This document shows positions 21,312 through 30,091 of a DNA stretch of 50,656 nucleotides, in pieces. Source of the stretch: Pseudoalteromonas sp. HM-SA03 (GTDB lineage: Bacteria; Pseudomonadota; Gammaproteobacteria; Enterobacterales; Alteromonadaceae); contig NZ_NSDG01000076.1 in NCBI RefSeq assembly GCF_002289345.1, positions 78,355 through 129,010 of the forward strand. Reading direction: 5' to 3'. Under the pieces are notes generated by a model. It had not been told where the DNA came from. It searched no databases and saw only the letters and a list, made by a program, of their open reading frames with translations. The stretch's first letter is position 1; each line of letters opens with the position of its first letter. The position numbers and the translations under genes are program-made.

Positions 21312-24161
21312 ATGCTTTTAAACAAAGTTGCAATCGCAGTCATCATGGCCGCAACATTGAACGGTTGTAGTCAATTTCAATCTTCTGATGCATCAAAGTA
21401 CGCTGGTGCAACATTAGTGGAACAAAAAAACATTGAGGGCGGTGATATTGGGATTGCTTATCAAAAGTTTGAACTCGATAACGGTTTGACAGTTATTCTT
21501 CATGAAGATCATTCAGACCCATTAGTTCATGTAGATGTAACTTACCATGTTGGATCTGCACGTGAAGAAATGGGCAAATCAGGATTTGCACATTTATTTG
21601 AGCATATGATGTTCCAAGGATCAAAGCATGTAGCTGACGAAGAGCACTTTAAAATAGTGACGGAAGCAGGTGGTAAGTTAAATGCAACAACCAGTACAGA
21701 CAGAACAAATTACTTCCAAACAGTGCCAGTGAATCAATTGGAGAAGATGCTTTGGTTAGAAGCGGACCGTATGGGATTCTTTGCTCAAGGTATTACTCAA
21801 GAAAAGTTTGAGATACAACGCGCCGCGGTAAAAAATGAGCGCATGATGCGATACGACAACGTCCCTTATGGGCAAGCTTTAGAAAAGCTGCACCAAGCGC
21901 TATATGACTATGGTCACCCCTATTCATGGATGCCGATTGGCTATATGTCTGATTTAAATCGTGCGAATTCAAATGATTTGAAAGCTTTTTTTAAACGTTG
22001 GTATGGGCCTAATAATGCGACGTTGACTATTGGTGGTGCTGTAACTCCAGATGAGGTTTTACCACTTGTACAGAAGTACTTTGGCTCTATTCCAAAGGGG
22101 GAAGCGATTTCGGATGTGGCAAAGCAACCCGGTACATTAGCTGAGTCTCGTTATGTCTCGTATGAAGATAATGTATCACTGCCGATGCTTAGAAAAGTCT
22201 ACCCAACGGTTTATATGGGGCATAAAGACGAAGCTGCATTAGATGCGATTGGTTATTTTGCTGGGCAAGGTGAAAGCTCAGTGTTATATCGCGAATTGGT
22301 TGATACACAAAAAGCGGTAGCGGCATTTGCATGGCATCAATGCTTTGAACTATCTTGTCAAATGGCTTTTGGTGCACTTCCTCATCCGGTGAGTGGCGAG
22401 ACACTGACTAGCTTAGATAAGCGCATTGATGAGTTAGTTGCAGATTATATTCAAAATAAAATTACCCAAGAAGATGTTGATCTTTTTATCACTAAAAGAG
22501 AAGCAGAGATTGTGAGAGCGCTGCAGAGCGTGGAGGGTAAAGTTTCTATGCTGGCTAAATTTGAGACTTTCCATGAGAATCCAGGTTTCCTAACTCAACA
22601 GCTTAAAAATGTTAAGACATTGAAAGTTGGAGATATAAAACGTGTATTTGAGCAATATATTGCTAATAAAACGAATGTTGTATTGAGTGTTGTACCAAAA
22701 GGAAAGCCAGAACTTATCGCGCAGCAAGACAACTATACGCCGAAATTTTATGAGCCTAAAGGAACTGAGGAAGTACGAGACGAAGTACAGCTTCCTTCGA
22801 TTACTGATAGTTTTGACCGCAGCATTAAACCGCAGGCAGGTGTTGCAAAAGCAATTACATTGCCAGACTTATGGCAAGTTAAAACTGATAATGGCATAGA
22901 CGTATTAGGAGCGTTTGATACCGAAACGCCAACCACAACATTGTTACTTCAGATCCCTGCTGGTCGTTTATATGACCCTGAAAATAAAGCAGGGGTCGCA
23001 CTTTTAACGGTGGAAATGTTGGGTCAAGCTACAACACAGAGTACGCCGTCAGAGCTAGCGCAGCAATTGGCAAAGTTAGGTGCTGAGATCGCATTCGAAG
23101 CGAAGTCTGAGTATATTGAGATTAAGCTATCCACATTAAGTAAGAACTTAACCGCGACACTAGATATCTTGTCAGAAAAGTTGTTACAACCAAAGTTTTC
23201 GGAGTCGGACTTCGCGCGAGTTAAAAGCATGGTTTCAGAATATAGTAAATCTGAACGCGATAGCGCAAAATTTCTGGCAGATAGCGCATTATCTCAGGTG
23301 ATGTATCAAGAAGGAAACTACAGTAAACCTTGGTTGCCGTCTCAAGCAGAGCTTGCAACTATTGAACTTGCAGATGTTAAATCATTTTATGCGCAGCAGA
23401 TACGTCCACAAGGTAGTAAATTATCAATTGTATCCGATGTTGCACAGTCGAAATTGATGTCGGCATTAACTAGTGCGTTATCACAGTGGCAAGGAAAAGG
23501 TGAGCTGGACATGGCGCTTCCTAAATTTGCTCCCCTCGATAGTAATATCGTGTATTTGGTACATAAAGAGAATGCACCTCAGGTCCAGATCCGTGTTGCA
23601 CGTCATGCCGCTGCGGAAGATTTAGCTGCGGAGCACTTTAAAAGTCAAATCATGAACTTTGCCTTCTCCGGCAGCTTTAACAGTCGAGTGAATCAAAATC
23701 TGCGTGAAAGCAAAGGATATACATATGGTATCGGAGGACACTTCTCTGGATATGGTGATGCCGGTCAGTTTGTCCTCGCTTCAGGCATTAATGCAGCAAA
23801 CGTTGCTGATGCGCTGACAGAAATCCAACAAGAGCTTAGCAAGATTAGTGAGCACGGATTAACTGATGAAGAAATTCAATTCACAAGAAATTCGATCGCG
23901 CAAAGAGATGCGCTGAAATACGAAACACCAGCGGCAAAATTAAACTTCTTTGCGATGATGCATGCCCATAATGTTGATGCCGATATTGTTGATGTCCGAG
24001 CTAAAATAATTGAAACAGTTGGCAAAAAAGAGCTTAATCAGCTGGCGAGCAAGTACTTTACTCCAGCCGAGATGACTTATGTTGTAGTTGGTGACACCAA
24101 CACGCTAAGCAAGCAGCTTGAGGGTAAAGGCTTCACTGTAAAGCAACTGACTATTCAGTAG
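21312..24161 (+). CDS. M16 (pitrilysin-type) zinc peptidase lipoprotein
   Basis: 949 residues with a lipoprotein signal peptide; lipobox TLNGC puts the lipidated Cys at 19. The N-terminal half carries the inverted zinc motif HLFEH (H94, E97, H98), and the third ligand Glu is likely in VKNERMMRYDN downstream. The C-terminal half is a second M16 domain with the SFNSRVNQNLRESKGYTYGI-type substrate segment but no HxxEH, so it is the usual inactive partner lobe. It probably degrades peptides at the periplasmic face of a membrane. AAGGA gives a strong ribosome binding site. A strong terminator follows. Confidence 0.92.
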   Translation: MLLNKVAIAVIMAATLNGCSQFQSSDASKYAGATLVEQKNIEGGDIGIAYQKFELDNGLTVILHEDHSDPLVHVDVTYHVGSAREEMGKSGFAHLFEHMMFQGSKHVADEEHFKIVTEAGGKLNATTSTDRTNYFQTVPVNQLEKMLWLEADRMGFFAQGITQEKFEIQRAAVKNERMMRYDNVPYGQALEKLHQALYDYGHPYSWMPIGYMSDLNRANSNDLKAFFKRWYGPNNATLTIGGAVTPDEVLPLVQKYFGSIPKGEAISDVAKQPGTLAESRYVSYEDNVSLPMLRKVYPTVYMGHKDEAALDAIGYFAGQGESSVLYRELVDTQKAVAAFAWHQCFELSCQMAFGALPHPVSGETLTSLDKRIDELVADYIQNKITQEDVDLFITKREAEIVRALQSVEGKVSMLAKFETFHENPGFLTQQLKNVKTLKVGDIKRVFEQYIANKTNVVLSVVPKGKPELIAQQDNYTPKFYEPKGTEEVRDEVQLPSITDSFDRSIKPQAGVAKAITLPDLWQVKTDNGIDVLGAFDTETPTTTLLLQIPAGRLYDPENKAGVALLTVEMLGQATTQSTPSELAQQLAKLGAEIAFEAKSEYIEIKLSTLSKNLTATLDILSEKLLQPKFSESDFARVKSMVSEYSKSERDSAKFLADSALSQVMYQEGNYSKPWLPSQAELATIELADVKSFYAQQIRPQGSKLSIVSDVAQSKLMSALTSALSQWQGKGELDMALPKFAPLDSNIVYLVHKENAPQVQIRVARHAAAEDLAAEHFKSQIMNFAFSGSFNSRVNQNLRESKGYTYGIGGHFSGYGDAGQFVLASGINAANVADALTEIQQELSKISEHGLTDEEIQFTRNSIAQRDALKYETPAAKLNFFAMMHAHNVDADIVDVRAKIIETVGKKELNQLASKYFTPAEMTYVVVGDTNTLSKQLEGKGFTVKQLTIQ

Positions 24162-24189
24162 GTTAGTATAATAGAAAGGATCCCAACCG

Positions 24190-24217
24190 TGGCGAGCTTA
24201 TGGAGCTCGCCATTTTT
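24190..24217 (+). terminator. Rho-independent terminator after the M16 gene
   Basis: TGGCGAGCT pairs perfectly with AGCTCGCCA across a 5-base loop and is followed by TTTTT. It sits 28 bases after the stop, before the convergent CadC-like gene. Confidence 0.92.
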
Positions 24218-24252
24218 CGTTATAAGCCTATCGGTCGGTAAGCTTTACCTGT

Positions 24253-26394
24253 TTAGCGGTGATATAACTTTATCTCATTGTGATATCTCGTGAGGTAAGA
24301 AATCAGTAACTTGTCAGCATGAGCATCGAGGTAGTAAATGCTAGATTCGGCATTCACGCTAGCTTTGATATCTAAGATAGTCGTTATTTGTTGGTTTGCG
24401 TCAAGCTTATATACGTATTGTCGATTATAAAGGTAGATTGCACCATTTGCGGCGGTGATCGTTGGTCTTACTTTTACATTATCGATGCGTGTTGCAAGTT
24501 CGGCTCCATTAATCAAAGGGGTTACCTGATTAGTTTCTGTATTCAGTAATGAAATATCCCTGTTACTGGATAAGGTAACTAGATGATTGTCGTCGTACCA
24601 ATCAATACTCACGATATCGTCAACCGTAATGGCTTTGCTATTTTTGTCATTCAGAAAAGTAACCTCAATAATTTTGTCATCAGTTACCTTGTGAGCCCGC
24701 AGTTGCGCAACCTTATTTCCGCCAAGCCGAGTACCACCATTCTGTTCGTTATCGGGTAGAGTTATTAGCACATCAAGAGACTTCCAATCTCTCACTTCAG
24801 TTTGTTTGTTGGCGACATGTTTGACGAGAATCTGGCGATTGTTTGGATCTGAGTCGATGATGGAGTAGCCCGAGCTTAATGCTGCTATGGGCGAATATCG
24901 ATGGCGTGAGTCGATATGCATGACCCCGTAAGATTCAACATTTTTGAAAATGGAATCATTGTAGGCGAATTCATTATCTCCAAGGTAAGCCATGATCACT
25001 TCGTAAATATTTGGTTTGGCAAAGAGAGTTGATTTACCCGTATTAAGATCGATGACATAACTGTCATGGTCGTAGCCGTAGGTCGTCATGAGCAATTGGT
25101 TTTCTGACATTGGCAAAATGTACGAGGTGGGCTCGACCGCAACTTTTACGGCGGGCAGCTCCGTTAAATTTTGCATGGAATAGCGTTTGATCTCACTGGT
25201 GTTGTGATCAAACCACAGCACACTTTTTTGCTTGGCATTCCAGTTCGCAGCCCATAGCAAATGCGGGAACTCTGCCAATTTTAGGGTCTTTTGACCTGTT
25301 GAAGTGGTCACTAGTAGCTCGACTTTATCACCGATATTACGAGTAAAAATCAGCTGGTGCGATTCAGGGATAATTGCTAGTAGATGATCACCAAACCCAT
25401 GATTACTTGGTGTTGTTACCCTGGTTTCTTTTTTCTTTTCAATATCATAACTATAAATTGCGCCTAGGTTTGGTACATCTAAATAGCCCCTGCGGCTATA
25501 TATTAGGCGGTCTTTTCCAAAATCAAACAGTGCGCTAATTAGACCGCCAGAACAGTCAAAGAGTAACTGATCATGAGCGCCTGTTTTTAGAGATAACTGG
25601 TGGCGGCGGTATTCGCAGATAGGGTTTTCCCCCTCAGTTTCGGAGTGATGTAAGTAATAAATCCATGTACTGTCAGCCGACCAACCTAAAATGCTACTAC
25701 CGCTCGGCAAGCTGAGTGCTCTTTCATGTTGGGTGGTAAGATCCATTAGTCTTACCTCTCCTAAAGCCCCAACTTCATTGGTGTCGGCTTTAAAATTATA
25801 GGCTAGGTAGCGTTGATCCGGTGAGTTATACAGTTTGCCATGATGGCCTCGATACCAAGAGAGTATTTGGTTATGAAAAACCTCAGCGGATGGTTGTGGT
25901 TGAGTCGTATTTTCCGCCTGAAAAGTTTGTTTTGTTGCAAAATATAGTGCGCTGATCAAAGTGATGAGTACAATTAAGGTGCCACAGAATATTCGCACTC
26001 GGTAAGACTTGCTCGCTTCACTGGTTATTGCGGTGTCAGATATTTCACCAGGTAACTCAATCGGTTCAGGGGCTGGTATCGCAAAGCTGTAGCCTTTGCG
26101 ATAATGGGTTTTTATCGTTGGCTGAGGTTGCAGGTCACAAGCTAACTGTTTCCTTAGCTCGAAAATGACTCGGTTAATTGTATTGTCGTCGACAAAATTT
26201 AGTTGCCAAACATGCTCAGCAAGTTCCTGCCGCGTTATGATCCGCTCTTGGTTATTAATAAGGTACATCAGTGTTTTAAACAGTAGAGGCTCAAGTTCTT
26301 TGCGCTCGTGTTTGTTGTTGATGGTTTGTGTTGCCGTATTAAGTTGCCAACATCCTATATCAATATACTTTGAGTGTGTTGCTTCAAGAACCAT
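24253..26394 (-). CDS. CadC/ToxR-like membrane transcription regulator with a beta-propeller-like sensor
   Basis: 713 residues. The N-terminus (about 8-107) is an OmpR/PhoB-type winged helix: ELEPLLFKTLMYLINN, ITRQELAEHVW, the recognition helix DDNTINRVIFELRKQL and YRKGYSF. One membrane helix spans about 134-153, so the rest is periplasmic. That part repeats short beta segments (YLAYNFKAD, WIYYLHHSE, RLIYSRRG) like TolB/WD40 propellers, as in the CadC-like family with large sensor domains. It should bind DNA from the membrane in response to an outside signal. It is convergent with the M16 peptidase gene; targets are unknown. Confidence 0.87.
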   Translation of the reverse strand: MVLEATHSKYIDIGCWQLNTATQTINNKHERKELEPLLFKTLMYLINNQERIITRQELAEHVWQLNFVDDNTINRVIFELRKQLACDLQPQPTIKTHYRKGYSFAIPAPEPIELPGEISDTAITSEASKSYRVRIFCGTLIVLITLISALYFATKQTFQAENTTQPQPSAEVFHNQILSWYRGHHGKLYNSPDQRYLAYNFKADTNEVGALGEVRLMDLTTQHERALSLPSGSSILGWSADSTWIYYLHHSETEGENPICEYRRHQLSLKTGAHDQLLFDCSGGLISALFDFGKDRLIYSRRGYLDVPNLGAIYSYDIEKKKETRVTTPSNHGFGDHLLAIIPESHQLIFTRNIGDKVELLVTTSTGQKTLKLAEFPHLLWAANWNAKQKSVLWFDHNTSEIKRYSMQNLTELPAVKVAVEPTSYILPMSENQLLMTTYGYDHDSYVIDLNTGKSTLFAKPNIYEVIMAYLGDNEFAYNDSIFKNVESYGVMHIDSRHRYSPIAALSSGYSIIDSDPNNRQILVKHVANKQTEVRDWKSLDVLITLPDNEQNGGTRLGGNKVAQLRAHKVTDDKIIEVTFLNDKNSKAITVDDIVSIDWYDDNHLVTLSSNRDISLLNTETNQVTPLINGAELATRIDNVKVRPTITAANGAIYLYNRQYVYKLDANQQITTILDIKASVNAESSIYYLDAHADKLLISYLTRYHNEIKLYHR

Positions 26395-26593
26395 GAAAAT
26401 ACCAAATTAGTAATCAGAAAGGCGGATATACAAATTTCGATATTATCAAAGATTTCAAAATAATATTCAGCTGTTATTACTTATATCCTTAGAAATTAAC
26501 AGTTTTCTGTTATTACATGGTCACAAAATCTTCATTTTATTTTTGGGGACAAGCTGTACTACTATGGGGATTTTGAAGTAAGGAAAGCCGCTA

Positions 26594-26989
26594 ATGAAGG
26601 GATGGTTCATTATTGGTGTGGTTGTACTGGCCTTATGCAGTTGCCACTCTATTCAGCCGCAAAAAACCTATATCCATATAGTTGCAAGTTGCCCCCCTCA
26701 GGTGTTTGAACAATTGTTTATCGATGCGACAGATAGCTTAGTTATATCGCCCTCTGAGGCCGAAATTCCAGAGGGCATGCACACAAATACTTTGCTTTTT
26801 TCACCGCTAACAATGTCGTGGGATGTGGTGGATAAACTTTTGATTGAGTTGGATAACGCTGGATTTAAGTTTCAAGCAGATTTTTTCGGTAAATATAATC
26901 ACGCTTATCGTGATAACCATATCGGTGTGTATTTTGTTGAAGGTTGCGAGCCTAACATGAGTAAGCAAGTACTCACAGCGCTTCGTTAG
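26594..26989 (+). CDS. Small lipoprotein of unknown function
   Basis: 131 residues with a short lipoprotein signal: the lipobox-like LCSC puts the lipidated Cys at 17. The mature part is a single alpha/beta domain with two further Cys (in ASCPPQ and VEGCEPN) that could form a disulfide. AAGGAA lies 9 bases before the ATG. It is divergent from the CadC-like regulator (199 bases between starts), which makes it a candidate target of that regulator. No family recognised. Confidence 0.65.
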   Translation: MKGWFIIGVVVLALCSCHSIQPQKTYIHIVASCPPQVFEQLFIDATDSLVISPSEAEIPEGMHTNTLLFSPLTMSWDVVDKLLIELDNAGFKFQADFFGKYNHAYRDNHIGVYFVEGCEPNMSKQVLTALR

Positions 26990-27000
26990 CACTGTGAGTA
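26970..27000. terminator. Hairpin between the small lipoprotein gene and mtnD
   Basis: TACTCACAG pairs perfectly with CTGTGAGTA across a 13-base loop, overlapping the lipoprotein stop and lying 12 bases before the mtnD stop on the other strand. Only TTT follows on the plus strand. Likely shared terminator, by position. Confidence 0.55.
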
Positions 27001-27012
27001 TTTAGACTTGTA

Positions 27013-27555
27013 TTAATCAAGTAATGGAAACTGCTTTGCAATTTCAGAGTCCGTGCTTTTTGCAACCCAACCCTCTTGATTATTGAATAGGCGAATGGCG
27101 GTAAATTCTGGATCGCTACCCATATCGAACCAATGAGGCGTATTTTCTGGTACTGAGATTAGGTCACCTTGCTGACATAAAACTTGGTAAACCTTATCGT
27201 TTAAGTGTAAGCAGAATAGCCCTTGTCCTTTAACAAAAAAACGTACTTCATCTTCGCTATGAGTATGTTCAAAAAGAAATTTTTGTCGCAACTCCGAGGC
27301 ACTAGGGTTGCCCTTTGCGAGTGAAATCACGTCGACAGTTTGATAACCACCTTGCGTCTTTATTCTTTCAATATCGCTCTGGTAGGCATTAATAATGTCA
27401 TCTTGTGACATTTCAGCTGTGATATCGGTGTTAGCCTGCCATTGTTCAAAGCGTACGCCTTGCTCAGCGAGCAAAGATGCGATGATATTTGCGTCTTGCT
27501 CTTGTTGTAAAGCTTGGCTTGGATTCTGTACCTGATATATAGTCAGTTGACTCAT
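27013..27555 (-). CDS. mtnD: Acireductone dioxygenase
   Basis: 180 residues, cupin fold. Metal ligands H97, H99, E103 and H141 are all present (HTHSEDEVRFF and NTPHWFDMG) and match the spacing of the Klebsiella enzyme. With Fe(II) it splits the acireductone to formate and 2-keto-4-methylthiobutyrate, the last step before transamination to methionine; with Ni(II) the same fold gives an off-pathway product. The ATG overlaps the mtnC stop by 4 bases. Last gene of mtnB-mtnC-mtnD. Confidence 0.95.
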   Translation of the reverse strand: MSQLTIYQVQNPSQALQQEQDANIIASLLAEQGVRFEQWQANTDITAEMSQDDIINAYQSDIERIKTQGGYQTVDVISLAKGNPSASELRQKFLFEHTHSEDEVRFFVKGQGLFCLHLNDKVYQVLCQQGDLISVPENTPHWFDMGSDPEFTAIRLFNNQEGWVAKSTDSEIAKQFPLLD

Positions 27556-28238
27556 GAAAATACCCCTTCATCAAAATGGTCAAAGCTTGATATCACTGGA
27601 TGTTCAGGTGAGGTTGCTTGTGCATCTCTAAACAGCTGTAATGTGTGCATGCCGGCGGCTTTTGCTGCGTCTAGCTCGGCAACGATATCGCTTAAAAAGA
27701 GGATTTGCTCCGCTTCGTAAGGTAGGGCTGCAATAATATTCTGATACGCCGAAATTTCCTGCTTGGCACCCACTTTAGTATCAAAGTAGTCACTAAATAG
27801 CGGGCGAATATCACCATAGTCTGAGTGCGCAAACAGTAGCTGCTGCGCTTTCACTGAGCCCGACGAATACACGTAGAGGTCGCGGCCGCTCGCTTTTTGT
27901 TGTGTTAAAAACTGGTAGGCATCTTCATACAAATGTCCGGTAAAATCGCCATTTGTGTAGCCAAACTGCCAAACGAGACCCTGCAGCTGTTTTAATGGCG
28001 TGATTTTTTTATCCGCGGCGATCCACTCAAGTAGCGAGGCAATCACGGTATCAATGTCTGCATCAGCATTATCCAATTCTGCTCTGACGGCACTAATTTG
28101 CCCGGCAACGGCGGCGTCATGCTGATGGTCGCGAATAAACTGCGGTAAATGCGCAGCGGCATACGGGAATAGTATCTCTTTAACAAATGAGATACGGGTA
28201 ATTGTCCCTTCAATATCTGTTAAAATGGCTTTGATCAT
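27552..28238 (-). CDS. mtnC: Enolase-phosphatase (acireductone synthase)
   Basis: 228 residues, HAD superfamily. The nucleophile motif reads LTDIEGTI (D8, E10), then YSSGSVKAQQLLF and LFLSDIVAELDAAKAAGM for the acid loop. The bifunctional enzyme enolises 2,3-diketo-5-methylthiopentyl-1-P and removes the phosphate. It overlaps mtnB and mtnD by 4 bases each, a tightly coupled operon. Confidence 0.95.
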   Translation of the reverse strand: MIKAILTDIEGTITRISFVKEILFPYAAAHLPQFIRDHQHDAAVAGQISAVRAELDNADADIDTVIASLLEWIAADKKITPLKQLQGLVWQFGYTNGDFTGHLYEDAYQFLTQQKASGRDLYVYSSGSVKAQQLLFAHSDYGDIRPLFSDYFDTKVGAKQEISAYQNIIAALPYEAEQILFLSDIVAELDAAKAAGMHTLQLFRDAQATSPEHPVISSFDHFDEGVFS

Positions 28239-28849
28239 TGGTGCCCCTCCAATTTGATGCGTTCTAATTCGCAGGCAAATAAAAACTCTAAGCCCTCAAT
28301 ATGACGACGAGTTTCTTGCACTGTACGGCCCACTGCGTATAACCCGTGACCTCGGATCAATACACCATGTATAACCGGTGTAATTTGATGAGATTGCGCC
28401 ACGTGCTGTGCTAGTCGTTCTATATCCTGATCGTTATCAAAAATGGCAATGGATAAGGTTTCTTCATGCGATTGAATGCCAGACAGTGACTTTTGCATTT
28501 CATAACCACTGATCTGAAATTGACCGCCTTGAATAAATCGCGATAACACAGTCGCAGCAACGGAATGCGTGTGTAATATACACTGTGCACCCACGCATAA
28601 TTCATATAGTTTTAGGTGCAATGCGGTTTCGGCTGAAGGCTTGCCACTACCAGCAATGATGGTGCCGGTGGCGTCTAATTCCAGAAATTGCTCTGGTGTT
28701 AATTTACCTTTATCAAAGCCGCTGGCCGTGACAACAAAGCCAGAGTCTGTTTTGATAGAGAAATTACCACCAGTCGCGGGAACCCAGCCTTGCTGAGCAA
28801 CCCAAGCTCCTGCGTCGATAAGCGCGAGTTTTGCGGCTTGTGTGTGCAT
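28235..28849 (-). CDS. mtnB: Methylthioribulose-1-phosphate dehydratase
   Basis: A class II aldolase-type zinc enzyme of 204 residues from the ATG at 28849. A GTG nine bases upstream also fits the frame, but the AGGTG that would serve the ATG overlaps that GTG, so I prefer the ATG. Motifs: ATGGNFSI near residue 26, SGKPSAETALHL with the catalytic Glu, ILHTHSVAATVLSR (H93, H95) and IRGHGLYAVG with the third zinc His. It dehydrates methylthioribulose-1-P. First gene of the mtnBCD operon, divergent from mtnE. Confidence 0.93.
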   Translation of the reverse strand: MHTQAAKLALIDAGAWVAQQGWVPATGGNFSIKTDSGFVVTASGFDKGKLTPEQFLELDATGTIIAGSGKPSAETALHLKLYELCVGAQCILHTHSVAATVLSRFIQGGQFQISGYEMQKSLSGIQSHEETLSIAIFDNDQDIERLAQHVAQSHQITPVIHGVLIRGHGLYAVGRTVQETRRHIEGLEFLFACELERIKLEGHQ

Positions 28850-28869
28850 AGTTAACACCTATAAATTAA

Positions 28870-28893
28870 ATGCGTTTGGACGGCTATACATCT
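28870..28893. promoter_or_regulatory. Putative MetJ operator between mtnB and mtnE
   Basis: Three adjacent octamers in register: ATGCGTTT, GGACGGCT and ATACATCT, matching AGACGTCT at 5, 6 and 6 positions. The last one is almost the same as ATACTTCT in the mtnK-mtnA region. The site lies 20-60 bases from both starts, suitable for repression of both directions. Confidence 0.55.
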
Positions 28894-28951
28894 ATTTTGA
28901 GCAATGATAGCATCCACTCACGATTAGCACCATAAGAAAGAGAGTGTTGCA

Positions 28952-30091
28952 GTGAAAAGTAAGTTACCTCAGGTTGGAATTAGTATATTTAGCCAAATGA
29001 CGGCATTAGCGAACGAGCATGGTGCGATCAACTTATCGCAAGGCTTTCCGGAGTTTGATGCGCCTGATTATCTCAAATCACAACTGAGCCACTATGTTGG
29101 CGAAGGTCAAAACCAGTATTCGCCTTCTGCCGGCGTACCGAGCTTGCAAGCACAAGTTGCGGCATTAATTGAACGTCGTTATCAGGTGAGTGTTTCAGGA
29201 CAAGAACAGATCACGGTGACCTCGGGTGCAACGGAAGCACTCTTCGTGGCAATTCAGGCAATAGTATCTGAAGGGGACGAAGTTATTGTATTCGATCCGG
29301 CTTATGACTCCTATGAGCCTGCAATTGAACTTGCTGGCGGAAAAGCCGTACATATTGCATTGACTGCGCCGCATTACCAAATTGATTGGCAGCAAGTCGC
29401 AGCGAGTATCAACCCAAATACCCGTGCTATTATCATCAATACACCGCATAATCCGTCAGCTAAAACGCTGAAGCCGTCAGATTTAGAGCAGCTAAAACAG
29501 CTGCTAAATCAGCATGACTTGTTATTGATCAGTGATGAAGTATACGAGCATATTACCTTTGATGGTTTGCCCCATCTGAGCGTATTAACTGATCCAGCAT
29601 TGTTTGAGCGTGCGTTTGTGATCTCTAGCTTTGGTAAAACCTTTCATAGTACTGGCTGGAAAATGGGTTACTGTGTGGCACCAAAGCAAATGACTGTTGA
29701 GTTTAGAAAGATCCATCAGTATGTAACGTTCTCAAGCTTCACTCCGGCACAACTTGCATTGACAGATATGCTTGCTGAACATCCTGAGCACGTTGATGAA
29801 CTGAGTGGATTTTATCAACAAAAACGCGATGTACTGGTTAAGGCTTTAGCGTCAAGCCGATTTACGCTATTACCAACTGAAGGGACTTATTTTTTGCTTT
29901 TGGATTACAGTGAAATTTCTGATCTTGATGATGTTGTCTTTTGTCGCTATCTGGCGGAAGAGGTTGGAGTGGCGGCAGTGCCACTCAGCGTTTTTTACCA
30001 ACAAGCACCTGAAGACAAGGTCATTCGATTGTGCTTTGCTAAGGAAAACCAGACATTAGAAGAGGCTGCAAAACGCTTATGTCAACTTTAA
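28952..30091 (+). CDS. mtnE: Methionine aminotransferase (salvage pathway, PLP)
   Basis: 379 residues, fold-type I class I/II aminotransferase close to E. coli YbdL. Motifs: INLSQGFPEFDAPDYL, NQYSPSAGVPSLQ, NTPHNPSAK, ISDEVYEHITFDG and the PLP lysine in SSFGKTFHSTGWKMGY. It transaminates 2-keto-4-methylthiobutyrate to methionine, often with glutamine as donor. The start is GTG. The next gene overlaps it by 13 bases. Divergent from mtnBCD, with the MetJ-like site between. Confidence 0.92.
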   Translation: MKSKLPQVGISIFSQMTALANEHGAINLSQGFPEFDAPDYLKSQLSHYVGEGQNQYSPSAGVPSLQAQVAALIERRYQVSVSGQEQITVTSGATEALFVAIQAIVSEGDEVIVFDPAYDSYEPAIELAGGKAVHIALTAPHYQIDWQQVAASINPNTRAIIINTPHNPSAKTLKPSDLEQLKQLLNQHDLLLISDEVYEHITFDGLPHLSVLTDPALFERAFVISSFGKTFHSTGWKMGYCVAPKQMTVEFRKIHQYVTFSSFTPAQLALTDMLAEHPEHVDELSGFYQQKRDVLVKALASSRFTLLPTEGTYFLLLDYSEISDLDDVVFCRYLAEEVGVAAVPLSVFYQQAPEDKVIRLCFAKENQTLEEAAKRLCQL

